Under the pieces are notes generated by a model, which had not been told where the DNA came from, searched no databases, and saw only the letters and a program-made list of their open reading frames with translations. A DNA stretch of 64,000 bases, taken from contig JAZAHA010000002.1 in the NCBI GenBank assembly GCA_036231565.1, forward strand, positions 62,001 to 126,000, in the 5' to 3' direction. A program made the position numbers and the translations under genes. Below are positions 10,106 through 19,572 of the stretch, in pieces. The number at the start of each line of letters is the position of its first letter. Position 1 is the stretch's first letter. This stretch comes from Maricaulis sp036231565 (lineage in GTDB: Bacteria; Pseudomonadota; Alphaproteobacteria; Caulobacterales; Maricaulaceae).

Positions 10106-11209
10106 TCAGAGATGGCGCTCGACTTCCGCCAGCGCACCAACGAGGTGATAGAGCGTCGAGGCTGGCATGCCCGTTGCCAGATTTTCGCCGTCTGCACCCC
10201 GCCTGTCGATCCAGCCGCCCGGAACCACATCGTCGAGATGCCAGCAAACCAGCGCGCGGCAGGCCTGGTCGAGCTCGCCGCGGCTGCCCGCGACAGCGGC
10301 CGCGCGCACCCATTCGGTCTGCATCCAGGTGCGCGACCGGGCATCGATGATATCGCCTTGCGCTGTCATGCCGGCCATCAGCAAGCCCGTCTGCGCACTA
10401 CGCCCCCGATCCATGGCCCGCCGGTAAAGCACTGGTCCGGCCGGGTCCGCGTCGCGGCCCAGAAGCCGGCCATGCTCGGCCAGCAGCCAGGTCCATTCGC
10501 ACCAGTGCCCCGGCTCGACATGCGCGCCCTTTTCGCCGTGTGGCCGCCAGTCCGGTCCGAAAAACTCCCGCAGGAGTCCGGTGTCCGACACAAAAAAATG
10601 CCGGTCGAAAAGCCCCTTGATCGCATCGATCCGCGGCACGAGATCTGCCTCGCCCGTAAGTTCGTAGAGCGACAGCAGGGCCTCGAAGAGGTGCATGTGC
10701 GGGTTTTGCCGGCGAGGCAGAAGCGGCGCGCCGATCGCTTCGCGGTAGCCGCCGTGATCGGCCGGCATGTAGGTGTCGAGAAAGGCCAGTGTCTCGTGTG
10801 CCATGTCGAGGAAGCGCACGGCACCGGTTGCTTTCCAGACCCAGGCCGCCGCCAGGATGATGAAGGCATGATCGTAGAAATCGCGCCGGCTGTCGGCGAC
10901 GCGGCCATCATCATGGACCAGATGCACCCAGCCCGGCTGGCCGTCGGGCGACCGGGCAATCCGTGCCAGCCGGTCCAGGCCGGCTTCGGCCAGGTCGGTC
11001 CGATCGAGCCAGCCCTCGCAGGCGGCGCGCGCAAAAACATAGGCCTGGCGGGCCTGGGCCCGCACGCGCCGGATATCGCCGGTTATGCCGGCCCCGTCCA
11101 TGTCGAGTGTTTCGAAGAAGCCGCCATTGTGCCGGTCCCAGCCGCGCCCTGCCCAGAATGGCAGAGCCTGGCTGCGGCCCCAATCAGCAAAGCGGCGTGC
11201 ATGCTCCAT
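10106..11209 (-). CDS. AGE-family epimerase/isomerase (possible mannose-6-phosphate isomerase)
   Basis: The 367-residue product belongs to the N-acylglucosamine 2-epimerase (AGE) (alpha/alpha)6-barrel family. Evidence includes RVRAQARQAYVFARA, HDDGRVADSRRDFYDHAFIILA, NPHMHLFEALLSLYELTG, EPGHWCEWTWLLAEHG and QTEWVRAA, with the His and Glu residues typical of the active site. The related Rhizobium enzyme is a mannose-6-phosphate isomerase. With pgi downstream and a mannose-1-phosphate guanylyltransferase upstream, conversion of fructose-6-P to mannose-6-P is a plausible role, by context only. I use the ATG at MEHARRF; longer starts are unlikely. Confidence 0.8.
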   Translation of the reverse strand: MEHARRFADWGRSQALPFWAGRGWDRHNGGFFETLDMDGAGITGDIRRVRAQARQAYVFARAACEGWLDRTDLAEAGLDRLARIARSPDGQPGWVHLVHDDGRVADSRRDFYDHAFIILAAAWVWKATGAVRFLDMAHETLAFLDTYMPADHGGYREAIGAPLLPRRQNPHMHLFEALLSLYELTGEADLVPRIDAIKGLFDRHFFVSDTGLLREFFGPDWRPHGEKGAHVEPGHWCEWTWLLAEHGRLLGRDADPAGPVLYRRAMDRGRSAQTGLLMAGMTAQGDIIDARSRTWMQTEWVRAAAVAGSRGELDQACRALVCWHLDDVVPGGWIDRRGADGENLATGMPASTLYHLVGALAEVERHL

Positions 11210-11247
11210 GGATGTCCCCGGCAAACTGCCCCCGAAAGGAGGTCCTA

Positions 11248-12009
11248 TCAGCCCAGGACGGCCATGTCCTCGTCGGAAACGTCGAAATTGGCATAGACGT
11301 TCTGGACGTCGTCGCAATCTTCCAGCGCTTCCATCATCTTCATCAGCGTCGCGACCTTGTCGCCAGTCACCTCGATAAGGTTCTGCGGCTTCCAGATCAG
11401 CTTTGCCGAAGACGGATCGTCAAACGTGCCCGACAGGGCGGTCACGACGTCCATAAGGTCCTCGCGGGCCGTGTAGATGATGTGTTCGCCTTCCTCGTCC
11501 TCGTCTCCGGCTTCGGATGTCACATCTTCAGCGCCGGCCTCGATGGCGGCTTCCATCATTTCGTCCTCGTCCGCCTTGGAAAGCGGATAGCGGATCTCGC
11601 CGACATTATCGAACATGAAGGCAACCGAACCGGTCTCGCCCATATTGCCGCCATTCTTGGCAAAGGCGGTACGCACCTCCGCGGCCGCCCGGTTGCGATT
11701 GTCGGTGGACACTTCCACGATCACGCCGACCCCGGCCGGGCCGAAGCCTTCATAGCGGATGTCCTCGTAGGCCTCGCTGTCGCCGCCGGACGCCTTGTCG
11801 ATGGCGCGCTGGATATTGTCCTTGGGCATCGACTGGCCCTTGGCGTTGGCGATAGCCAGACGCAGACGGGGATTGGCGTCAGGGTCCGGGCCGCCCATTT
11901 TCGCAGCGATCGAGATTTCCTTCGACAGACGCGAAAACAGTTTGGAGCGCAGCTTGTCCTGGCGCCCCTTGCGGTGCTGGATATTGGCCCATTTGGAGTG
12001 TCCGGCCAT
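11248..12009 (-). CDS. yebC: YebC/PmpR family regulatory protein
   Basis: The 253-residue product begins MAGHSKWANIQHRKG, the invariant start of the TACO1/YebC family, after a strong ribosome-binding site (AGGAAGAGGGA). Conserved blocks GGPDPDANPRLRLAI, MPKDNIQRAI and YEGFGPAGVGVIVE follow. Family members have been described as DNA-binding regulators and, more recently, as translation factors that relieve ribosome stalling. In many bacteria yebC sits directly upstream of ruvC; here the two are about 9 kb apart, and yebC lies between manC and the AGE gene. Confidence 0.94.
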   Translation of the reverse strand: MAGHSKWANIQHRKGRQDKLRSKLFSRLSKEISIAAKMGGPDPDANPRLRLAIANAKGQSMPKDNIQRAIDKASGGDSEAYEDIRYEGFGPAGVGVIVEVSTDNRNRAAAEVRTAFAKNGGNMGETGSVAFMFDNVGEIRYPLSKADEDEMMEAAIEAGAEDVTSEAGDEDEEGEHIIYTAREDLMDVVTALSGTFDDPSSAKLIWKPQNLIEVTGDKVATLMKMMEALEDCDDVQNVYANFDVSDEDMAVLG

Positions 12010-12121
12010 GGTGACAATCCCTCTTCCTGCGGATTTGAGGGACACTGCATACTCAGATTGAGCAGCGATGGCCACTGCTCACGACACAAGAAGCCGGCGC
12101 CTGCCCGAGCCGAATTGCCCG

Positions 12122-13204
12122 TCAGAGCAGGTCTGCCCGCCCCTCGGCCTGCAGCGCCTCTACAATCGACTTTACCGACTGGCCGGCTTCCCGGTGCGTC
12201 ACCAGAACAGCGTCAGCGGTTTCCACCACCACAAGGTTGTCGACACCGACCACGCCGATCTTGCGGCCGGTCGACAGAACATAGCTGCCGCGTGTATCGA
12301 CGAGTTCGACATCGCCCCGCGTTACGTTTCCCGCCGCGTCGCGCTCGGCGATATCCCACAGCGCGCCCCAGGCCCCGACATCCGACCAGCCGATATCCGC
12401 CGGTACGACCGCCGCATTCTCCGTGCGCTCCATGACGGCATAGTCAAAGGAGATGGACGGACAGGCGGAAAACGCCGCAGCGTCGAGCCGCAGTGTCGAC
12501 GGATCGCCGGCAGCAGCCTCGACGGCGGCCTGGCTGGCCGTCAGCACGTCCGGGCAATGCCGCGACATTTCGGCCGCAAGGTGACCTGCGCCGAACAGGA
12601 AGATACCGGCATTCCAGTAATACCCTCCGTCGGCCAGGAAGCCCTTGGCACGCTCCAGGTCGGGCTTCTCCGTGAAGGCCCGCACGCGATAGCCGCCCGC
12701 CAGCGCCTCGCCCCGGCGGATATAGCCATAGCCGGTTTCCGGACGCTCGGGCTGGATACCAAAGGTGATGATGTGGCCGTTCTCGGCAAGTCCGGCTCCG
12801 GTTGCGACTGCCGTCCTGAAGCCGGCGGCATCGCGAATGTGATGATCGGCCGGCAGCAGCAGGATCAGCGCGTCCTCGCCATGTTCGCGGCGGACAAGTT
12901 CGGCAGCCACGGCTGCGACCGGGGCCGTATTCCGCCCTGCCGGCTCCACCACCAGACGCACAGCGCCAGCATCCATCGCTTCAAGCTGCGACCGGGCCAG
13001 ATCGCACTGCCGCTCGTTGAGCACGACGATGGGCGGTTCGAAATGAAAGCACTCACCCGCGCCGCTGACACGGCGGACGGTTTCCTGCAGCATCGTCCGC
13101 TCGGAGACCAATGCGTGAAGCTGCTTGGGATGCGCGGTGCGCGAGAGCGGCCAGAGCCGCGTACCGGAACCGCCGGACATGATCACTGGTACGATACGGG
13201 TCAC
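12122..13204 (-). CDS. manC: Mannose-1-phosphate guanylyltransferase (GDP-mannose pyrophosphorylase)
   Basis: The enzyme makes GDP-mannose from mannose-1-phosphate and GTP. The nucleotidyltransferase signature MSGGSGTRLWPLSR is at the N-terminus, and PKQLHAL, GYGYIRRG, FTEKPDLERAKGFL, WNAGIFLF and SFDYAVME follow. At about 360 residues it is the single-function form and lacks the C-terminal cupin isomerase domain of longer ManC proteins. I favour the GTG start (VTRIVPVIMSGG), which has GGGGGAG just upstream and matches the family start. An in-frame ATG 33 bp earlier is possible. The AGE gene downstream could supply mannose-6-P; no phosphomannomutase is seen. Confidence 0.9.
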   Translation of the reverse strand: MTRIVPVIMSGGSGTRLWPLSRTAHPKQLHALVSERTMLQETVRRVSGAGECFHFEPPIVVLNERQCDLARSQLEAMDAGAVRLVVEPAGRNTAPVAAVAAELVRREHGEDALILLLPADHHIRDAAGFRTAVATGAGLAENGHIITFGIQPERPETGYGYIRRGEALAGGYRVRAFTEKPDLERAKGFLADGGYYWNAGIFLFGAGHLAAEMSRHCPDVLTASQAAVEAAAGDPSTLRLDAAAFSACPSISFDYAVMERTENAAVVPADIGWSDVGAWGALWDIAERDAAGNVTRGDVELVDTRGSYVLSTGRKIGVVGVDNLVVVETADAVLVTHREAGQSVKSIVEALQAEGRADLL

Positions 13205-13298
13205 GCGCTCCCCCGGAGTTTCCTGCAGGCGCATCATCCCCCGCGAACGCTCCAGATCAAGACCTTATCTCAGGACAGCGCCTGGCCCGGCCAAAGGC

Positions 13299-13574
13299 TC
13301 ACAGATAATAGCGTTGCTTGCGGAACCCGGTGTCCACAGCCGGCGGGAAGTCGTGAACCGACAGATAGGCGAGGAAGCGGCCGAGCAGGTCGGCATTGTC
13401 CGTCTGGACCACGCGGATATAGGCCCCGTCATCCTCAAGCCGGGTCGTGAAGACACACGCCTCATCATCACCCTGTGCGGCCTCCTTGTCGCACAGACGG
13501 AGGAAATCCGTCATGTGCCGGTCGAACACATAGGCGTCCTGCGCGCGTTCGAAGCGGATCGTCTGCTTGAACAT
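13299..13574 (-). CDS. Small conserved-looking protein of unknown function
   Basis: The 91-residue product starts MFKQTIRFERAQDAYVFDRHMTDF, with AGGGG eight bases upstream. It is rich in aromatic and acidic residues, has one Cys pair (RLCDK and EACVF), and shows no signal peptide or membrane segment. An alternating beta pattern (CVFTTRLEDDGAYIRVVQTD) suggests a small soluble alpha/beta protein. It lies upstream of manC on the same strand. I do not recognise a family. Confidence 0.6.
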   Translation of the reverse strand: MFKQTIRFERAQDAYVFDRHMTDFLRLCDKEAAQGDDEACVFTTRLEDDGAYIRVVQTDNADLLGRFLAYLSVHDFPPAVDTGFRKQRYYL

Positions 13575-13835
13575 GAATTCCCCTGCACTCACTGACCTGA
13601 CTAGCAACACACGCAAGAATCATTCCCCCGATTGCGAACGCATGCCGGCCCAAAGCGATCCACCTTGTGCGCAGTGCGGTCCGCCTGAACGGCGCGCGCC
13701 TGGCCGGCACCGGACATCATCGCAGGCAGGCCGCGACAATCCGGTCTCGTCACGCTAGCGAAGGCGGGGAGACGATCAAGCGAGGCGAGCGGCTGGAAAT
13801 GGAAGAAACCGCCGCCACGCATCATTTTTGTCACA

Positions 13836-14651
13836 TCAATCGGGAATATATTCCGAAAGCTGACCACCAATCCGCACAGGCTCGCACCTCACGGCCAGCC
13901 CGGTCGCATCGTCCGTCTCGACGAAGACGCCGCACAGGGTCGCCTCTCCGGTCGCCGGCTCGAAACGGCCGGAGCGCATGCGCGTGGTGAAACGGCGCAG
14001 AGGCTCTTCCTTGTCCATGCCGATGACGCTGTCATAGTCGCCGCACATACCGGCATCGGTCTGGTAGGCCGTCCCCCCCGGCAGAATGCGTGTGTCCGAA
14101 GTCGGGACATGCGTATGAGTACCGACCACCAGGCTGGCCCGGCCGTCGCAGAACACGCCCATGGCCATTTTCTCGCTCGTCGCCTCACCGTGGAAATCCA
14201 GCAGTACCGCGTCTGCGACCACGCCCATCGGCGCGGCGGCCAGCTCCCGTTCAACCGCCGCAAACGGGTCGTCCAGCGTCTCCATGAAGAGATTGCCCAT
14301 GGCGTTGATCACCAGGATGCGGCGGCCATCGGGCAGGTCGTAGAGATTGGCGCCGGCGCCCGGCGTCGAGCCCACCGGGTAATTGGCCGGGCGCAAAAGA
14401 CGCGGCTCCCGCTCGATATAGCTCAGCGCCTCGCGCTGGTCCCAGGCGTGATTGCCCAGCGTTATGACATCGGCGCCCAGGTCGAACAGCTGATTGCAGA
14501 TCCGCTCGGTTATACCGAAACCTGCCGCCGCGTTCTCGGCATTGATGACCACGAAATCGAGCGCCAGGCGCTTGCGCAGATCGGGCAGATGATCTTCGAC
14601 AGCCCTGCGGCCGGTCTTTCCGACGATATCTCCGAAAAAGGCGAGGCGCAT
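13836..14651 (-). CDS. YmdB-type metallophosphoesterase (TIGR00282 family)
   Basis: The 271-residue product begins MRLAFFGDIVGKTGRR and shows the dinuclear-metal motifs of the YmdB family in order: GDI, NAENAAAGFGIT, LGNHAWD, DFHGEATSEK and GTHTHVPTSD. Characterised members (Bacillus subtilis YmdB, Deinococcus DR1281) hydrolyse 2',3'-cyclic nucleotides and affect global gene expression. The size is typical. The start is chosen at the first motif, since upstream in-frame codons give an unconserved extension. A gap of about 260 bp separates its stop from the small gene that follows, where I see no feature. Confidence 0.9.
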   Translation of the reverse strand: MRLAFFGDIVGKTGRRAVEDHLPDLRKRLALDFVVINAENAAAGFGITERICNQLFDLGADVITLGNHAWDQREALSYIEREPRLLRPANYPVGSTPGAGANLYDLPDGRRILVINAMGNLFMETLDDPFAAVERELAAAPMGVVADAVLLDFHGEATSEKMAMGVFCDGRASLVVGTHTHVPTSDTRILPGGTAYQTDAGMCGDYDSVIGMDKEEPLRRFTTRMRSGRFEPATGEATLCGVFVETDDATGLAVRCEPVRIGGQLSEYIPD

Positions 14652-14730
14652 GGACAGTCTCCGGCAGCTGAGGTTGGCGGATATGGCCCAAACGCCCGTC
14701 AATGTCCAAGCATACGCTGAAACTGACGGA

Positions 14731-17388
14731 TCAGGCCGCGCTTTCCTTACCCGGTGCATAGTCCAGGATGGGCGCCAGCATCCGCTCGCATTCCTCGACC
14801 GTCCAGCCCTTGCGCCCGGCGTAGTCCTCGACCTGGTCGCGCTCGATCCGGCCGACAGCGAAATAATGACTGTCCGGATGAGACAGATAGATGCCGGAAA
14901 CCGACGAGGCCGGCGTCATCGCGAAGGAGTTGGTCAGGCCGATGCCGGCATTCTCCGGCGCATCAAGGAGCTTGAAGAGCGTGACCTTCTCGGTGTGATC
15001 GGGCTGAGACGGGTAGCCCGGCGCGGGGCGGATACCGGCATAGGCTTCCTCGATCAATTCGCGATTGGAGTGGGCCTCGTCCGGCGCGTAGCCCCAATGG
15101 TGCTTGCGAACCTCTTCGTGCAGCCATTCCGCCGCCGCTTCGGCGAGACGGTCGGACAGCGCCTTGAACATGATGGCGTTGTAGTCATCCTTCGCTTTCT
15201 CGAAGGCCGCAAGCACGTCGGGATTGTCGCCGGCGGTGACGGCGAAGCCGCCGATCCAGTCCTCTTTGCCCTCGGGCGCGAGGAAGTCGAACTGGCTGAG
15301 ATGCGGCCGGTCATTCGACTTCGCAGCCTGCTGGCGCAGCCCGTAGAAGCGCTCAAGCACGGTCTTGCGGTCATCATCCGCATACAGCACCGCATCGTCA
15401 CCGTCGCGATTGGCCGGCCAGAAACCGCACACCGCGCGCGGTTTGAGCAAACCCTCATCCACGATCTGCTCGAGCATCGCCTGGGCGTCATCGAACAGAG
15501 ACCGGGCCGCCTCGCCCCGATTGGGGTCGTCGAAGATCGCCGGATAGCTGCCCTTCATCTCCCAGGTGAAGAAAAAGGGTGTCCAGTCGATATAGTCGAC
15601 CAGCGTCGCGACATCCGGCGCGAAAGTTTTCACCCCGGTCCAGTTCGGGCGGGGCGGTGTGTATTGCGACCAGTCGCAATCCCAGCCTTTGCGGCGCGCC
15701 TCGGCGAGCGGCACGCGCTTCTTTGAGGAACGGGCCGCCAGGCGGCGCTCGCGGATCCTGGCGAGATCGGCCCGCACATCGCGGGCATAGTCGTCGCGAC
15801 CATCGGAGAGGAGTTTTGACACCACGCCGACCGCGCGGCTGGCATCGAGAACGTGAACCACGGGCGCGACCGAGATCGCCGGATCGATCTTCACCGCCGT
15901 GTGGGCCGGCGAGGTTGTTGCCCCACCGATCAGGAGGGGAATATCGATCTGCTTGCGCTCCATCTCGGAGGCCACGAACACCATCTCGTCGAGCGAGGGC
16001 GTGATCAGTCCGGACAGGCCGATCACGTCGGCCTTCTCCTTGCGGGCGGTCTCCAGGATTTTCTCGCAGGGCACCATCACGCCCAGATCGATCACGTCAT
16101 AGCCGTTACACTGCAGCACGACGCCGACGATATTCTTGCCGATGTCGTGGACATCGCCCTTTACCGTCGCGAGCACGATGCGACCATTGGACGACTGCTC
16201 TTCACCCGCCGCCTCTTTCTCCTCCTCCATGAAGGGGATGAGGTGGGCCACGGCCTGCTTCATCACGCGCGCCGACTTCACCACCTGGGGCAGGAACATC
16301 TTGCCGTCGCCGAACAGGTCGCCGACGACATTCATCCCGTCCATCAACGGACCCTCGATCACATGCAGGGGGCGATCGAACTGCAGGCGCGCTTCTTCGG
16401 TATCCTCGACGATGAACTCGTTGATCCCGTGCACGAGGGCATGCCGGATACGGTCGCCCACCGCAGCTTCGCGCCAGGAAAGATCACGCTCCTTGCCAGC
16501 GCCGCCGCCCTGCCCGCGATATCGTTCGGCCGCTTCCAGCAGCCGGTCCGTGGAATCGTCGCGGCGGTTGAGGATGACATCCTCGACCAGCTCGCGCAGC
16601 TCGGGATCGATATCGTCGTAGATATCGAGCTGACCGGCGTTGACGATGCCCATATCCATCCCCGCCTTGATGGCGTGATAGAGGAAGACCGAGTGCATGG
16701 CCCGGCGGACCGGCTCATTGCCACGGAAAGAGAATGAGATATTCGACAGCCCGCCGGAGACGTGACAGCCGGGCAGGTTCTCGCGGATGCGCTTGGTCGC
16801 CTCGATGAAATCGACCGCGTAATTATTGTGCTCGTCGATCCCCGTCGCCACCGCGAAGATATTGGGGTCGAAAATGATGTCCTCGGGCGGAAAGCCGATC
16901 TCATCGACAAGGATCTTGTAGGCCCGCTCGCAGATCCCGTACTTGCGGTCGGCAGTATCGGCCTGACCGGTCTCGTCGAAAGCCATGACCACGACGGCAG
17001 CGCCATAGGCCAGACACTTCTCGGCGTGTTCGCGAAACTGGCCCTCGCCCTCTTTCAGGCTGATCGAGTTGACAATGGCCTTGCCCTGCACGTTCTGCAG
17101 CCCGGCCTCGATCACCTCCCATTTCGAACTGTCGATCATCACCGGCACGCGAGCCACATCGGGCTCGCCGGCAATCATGCGCAGGAAAGTCGTCATCGCC
17201 TCGACACTGTCGAGCAGGCCCTCGTCCATATTGACGTCGATCACCTGGGCGCCGTTCTCGACCTGCTGACGGGCGACGGACACAGCCTCCGCGTAATCCC
17301 CTTCCGTGATCAGCTTGCGGAAGCGCGCGGAGCCAGTGACGTTCGTCCTCTCGCCGACATTGACGAAGGTGGGTACAGCAACAGCCAT
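14731..17388 (-). CDS. metH: Cobalamin-dependent methionine synthase, folate/B12/activation part
   Basis: This is the C-terminal two thirds of a split MetH. The 885-residue product contains the pterin-binding barrel (FVNVGERTNVTGS at the N-terminus, NGAQVIDVNMDEG), the B12 cap and binding domains with D412-x-H414-x-x-G417 (His414 is the lower cobalt ligand), and the C-terminal activation domain with the AdoMet-binding RPAPGYP. It transfers methyl from 5-methyl-THF through cobalamin to homocysteine held by the partner subunit encoded 13 bp upstream. The order metF, metH (Hcy part), metH (B12 part) is a single leftward operon, probably controlled by the palindrome at 19457. Confidence 0.95.
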   Translation of the reverse strand: MAVAVPTFVNVGERTNVTGSARFRKLITEGDYAEAVSVARQQVENGAQVIDVNMDEGLLDSVEAMTTFLRMIAGEPDVARVPVMIDSSKWEVIEAGLQNVQGKAIVNSISLKEGEGQFREHAEKCLAYGAAVVVMAFDETGQADTADRKYGICERAYKILVDEIGFPPEDIIFDPNIFAVATGIDEHNNYAVDFIEATKRIRENLPGCHVSGGLSNISFSFRGNEPVRRAMHSVFLYHAIKAGMDMGIVNAGQLDIYDDIDPELRELVEDVILNRRDDSTDRLLEAAERYRGQGGGAGKERDLSWREAAVGDRIRHALVHGINEFIVEDTEEARLQFDRPLHVIEGPLMDGMNVVGDLFGDGKMFLPQVVKSARVMKQAVAHLIPFMEEEKEAAGEEQSSNGRIVLATVKGDVHDIGKNIVGVVLQCNGYDVIDLGVMVPCEKILETARKEKADVIGLSGLITPSLDEMVFVASEMERKQIDIPLLIGGATTSPAHTAVKIDPAISVAPVVHVLDASRAVGVVSKLLSDGRDDYARDVRADLARIRERRLAARSSKKRVPLAEARRKGWDCDWSQYTPPRPNWTGVKTFAPDVATLVDYIDWTPFFFTWEMKGSYPAIFDDPNRGEAARSLFDDAQAMLEQIVDEGLLKPRAVCGFWPANRDGDDAVLYADDDRKTVLERFYGLRQQAAKSNDRPHLSQFDFLAPEGKEDWIGGFAVTAGDNPDVLAAFEKAKDDYNAIMFKALSDRLAEAAAEWLHEEVRKHHWGYAPDEAHSNRELIEEAYAGIRPAPGYPSQPDHTEKVTLFKLLDAPENAGIGLTNSFAMTPASSVSGIYLSHPDSHYFAVGRIERDQVEDYAGRKGWTVEECERMLAPILDYAPGKESAA

Positions 17389-17401
17389 GGAATAATTGCC
17401 T

Positions 17402-18460
17402 TCAGGCGGAAAGTTCGAAGGGTTCGAGGCCGGACAGGCGCATGGCCCGCTCGCGTTTGGCCGGGCGGCGCGGCTTGGCGCCCTTCACGGCATCGGCGAT
17501 AGCCCGGATATGCTCCGGCGTCGTGCCGCAGCACCCGCCCAGGATATTGACCAGGCCCGACTGCGCCCACTCGCCGACGAAACCCGATGTCTCGTCCGGG
17601 GTTTCGTCATACTCGCCCATGTCGTTGGGCAGGCCGGCATTGGGATAGGTGATGATGCGGGTGTCTGCGACCCGGGCGATCTCGGCGATATAGGGCCGCA
17701 TCTCCTCGGCTCCCAGCGCACAGTTCAGACCGACAGCCCAGGGACGCGCATGGCGCACGGAGTACCAGAAGGCCTCGGCCGTCTGCCCGGACAGGGTGCG
17801 TCCCGACCGGTCGGTAATCGTCCCGGAAATCATGATCGGCCGGTCAATACCGGTCTCGGCCTTGAGATCGAGCAGCGCCTTGATGGCGGCCTTGGCATTG
17901 AGCGTGTCGAACACGGTCTCGATCAGGAAGAAGTCGACATGCTCGGCCATGGCCGCAGCCTGTTCGTGATAGGCCTTGCGGATGGTTTCGAAGTCGATGT
18001 CGCGGAATCCGGGGTCGTTCACATCCGGCGAAATTGACAGCGTCTTGTTGGTCGGCCCGATAGCCCCGGCCACGCCGCGCGGCGTGCCGGTTTCCGCCTC
18101 GATCTCGTCGGCGGCCTCACGGGCCAGGCGCGCACCTTCCCGCGCGATCTCCGGCGCGAGGTCCTGCATGCCGTAATCGGCCTGGGCGATGGAGGTGGCG
18201 GAAAACGTGTTGGTCTCCACGATGTCCGACCCGGCCTCGAAATAGGCCTTGTGGATCGCCTTCACTGCTTCGGGCGTGGTGAGATTGAGGATGTCGTTAT
18301 TGCCCTTGATCGCCGACGGCCAGTCGGCAAAGCGCTCGCCGCGATAGCCCTCTTCATCCAGTTTGAGATCCTGGATTTGGGTGCCCATCGCACCGTCGAG
18401 GATCAGGACACGCTCGCGCCCCAGCGCGGCAAGCGCTTCAACCCGTTCGCCCGTCTTCAT
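17402..18460 (-). CDS. metH: Homocysteine S-methyltransferase part of split MetH
   Basis: The 352-residue product is the zinc/homocysteine-binding barrel that forms the first domain of full-length MetH. It shows LDGAMGTQIQ, ETNTFSATSIAQADY, GLNCALGAEEM and the zinc-binding NILGGCCGTTPEHI, so all three Cys ligands are present. The start at MKTGERVEAL overlaps the metF stop by one base (TGATG), implying coupling. Splitting of MetH here is known in Caulobacterales-type bacteria, so this is a natural two-subunit enzyme and not a frameshift. Confidence 0.94.
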   Translation of the reverse strand: MKTGERVEALAALGRERVLILDGAMGTQIQDLKLDEEGYRGERFADWPSAIKGNNDILNLTTPEAVKAIHKAYFEAGSDIVETNTFSATSIAQADYGMQDLAPEIAREGARLAREAADEIEAETGTPRGVAGAIGPTNKTLSISPDVNDPGFRDIDFETIRKAYHEQAAAMAEHVDFFLIETVFDTLNAKAAIKALLDLKAETGIDRPIMISGTITDRSGRTLSGQTAEAFWYSVRHARPWAVGLNCALGAEEMRPYIAEIARVADTRIITYPNAGLPNDMGEYDETPDETSGFVGEWAQSGLVNILGGCCGTTPEHIRAIADAVKGAKPRRPAKRERAMRLSGLEPFELSA

Positions 18461-19365
18461 CACGCAACCCCCACCGGTTCGCGCTGATCGGCCTTCACGC
18501 CGAGCAGCTGACAGGTGGAAAGCGCCAATTCCGCCCGGTTGAGCGTGTAGAAGTGGAAATTGTCGACACCGCCCGCCTGCAGCTTGCTGCACAACTTGGC
18601 GGCGACATGGGCCGTCACCAGCTTGCGCGTGCCGGCGTCTTCATCGAGCCCTTCATAGGCCTCGTGCAGCCAGACCGGAAGGCTGGCACCGCACAGCCCC
18701 GCCATCCGCTTGAGACCGTTGAAATTGGCCTGCAGCATGATGCCCGGCACGATCGGGATGGTGATACCGGCTCGCTCGGCGCGGTCGCGGAAGCGGAAAT
18801 ACACGTCCGGCTCGAAGAAGAACTGGGTGATGGCGCGCGTGGCACCGTTGTCGATCTTCTTCTTCAGCAGGTCGATATCGTAGTCGAAATCGGGGCTCTC
18901 CGGGTGCTTTTCCGGATAGCAGCCGACGGAAATCTCGAAGTCGCCGATCTTGCGGATTCCGCGCGCGAGTTCCGCGGCGTTGGCATAGCCGCCCGGATGG
19001 GGCGTATAGGCCTCGCCAATACCGTCCGGCGGATCGCCGCGCAGGGCGACAATGTGCCGGATACCGGCCGACCAGTAGTCGCGGATCACATCATCGATCT
19101 CCTCGCGCGTCGCCGAAACACAGGTCAGGTGCGCAGCGGGCCGGATCCCCGTCTCGCGCACGATACGGCGCACGGTCCGGTGCGTCCGGTCGCGCGTCGA
19201 ACCGCCGGCACCATAGGTCACCGACACGAAATTCGGCGACAGGGGCTCAAGCCGGGAAATCGACTCCCAGAGCGTCTCTTCCATCGCCTCGGTCTTGGGC
19301 GGGAAGAATTCGAAGGACACGTTCAGTCCGTTCCGTGGCTGTATCGTACTGCCGTCCGCACTCAT
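18460..19365 (-). CDS. metF: 5,10-methylenetetrahydrofolate reductase
   Basis: MetF is a flavoenzyme that makes 5-methyl-THF, the methyl donor for MetH. The 301-residue product shows the conserved SFEFFPPKTEAMEE (with the catalytic Glu), VTYGAGGSTRDRT, HLTCVSATREE, LRGDPP and TQFFFEPDVYFRF. The length is typical. It is the first gene of the leftward metF-metH operon and diverges from metK. The 240-bp spacer between the two holds two near-identical palindromes. Confidence 0.95.
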   Translation of the reverse strand: MSADGSTIQPRNGLNVSFEFFPPKTEAMEETLWESISRLEPLSPNFVSVTYGAGGSTRDRTHRTVRRIVRETGIRPAAHLTCVSATREEIDDVIRDYWSAGIRHIVALRGDPPDGIGEAYTPHPGGYANAAELARGIRKIGDFEISVGCYPEKHPESPDFDYDIDLLKKKIDNGATRAITQFFFEPDVYFRFRDRAERAGITIPIVPGIMLQANFNGLKRMAGLCGASLPVWLHEAYEGLDEDAGTRKLVTAHVAAKLCSKLQAGGVDNFHFYTLNRAELALSTCQLLGVKADQREPVGVA

Positions 19366-19456
19366 GGATCACCTTCAGCTGGCCTGCCGGCACGCGGCCG
19401 GTTTTGCAGGGCATGTCGAATTCGCTTGCGTCATTCTATAGCGCATTAACATGGCG

Positions 19457-19476
19457 ACATAAAGATATCTTTATGT
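19457..19476. promoter_or_regulatory. Palindromic operator of the methionine/SAM cycle genes (metF side)
   Basis: A perfect 20-bp palindrome, ACATAAAGATATCTTTATGT, sits 92 bp upstream of metF in AT-rich DNA. It shares the core ATAAAG-N4-CTTTAT with a second site at the metK start. A perfect 20-mer in a region this GC-rich is very unlikely by chance. Alphaproteobacterial methyl-cycle genes are often controlled by ArsR-family, SAH-responsive repressors (SahR type), so I infer that kind of operator. No such regulator is in the window. Confidence 0.7.
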
Positions 19477-19572
19477 GCAATGGATTGAAAGGGGGTGACT
19501 GCAGCGAGACGGCCGGACATGTTTTCACCAAGAGGCTTGCATCCGCTGCGCGTATCTGTTCTACCCCACGCG

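Noticed and set aside
13842..13854. GGAATATATTCC palindrome
   Set aside because: It lies inside the last codons of the YmdB-type gene, so it is most simply coding sequence.
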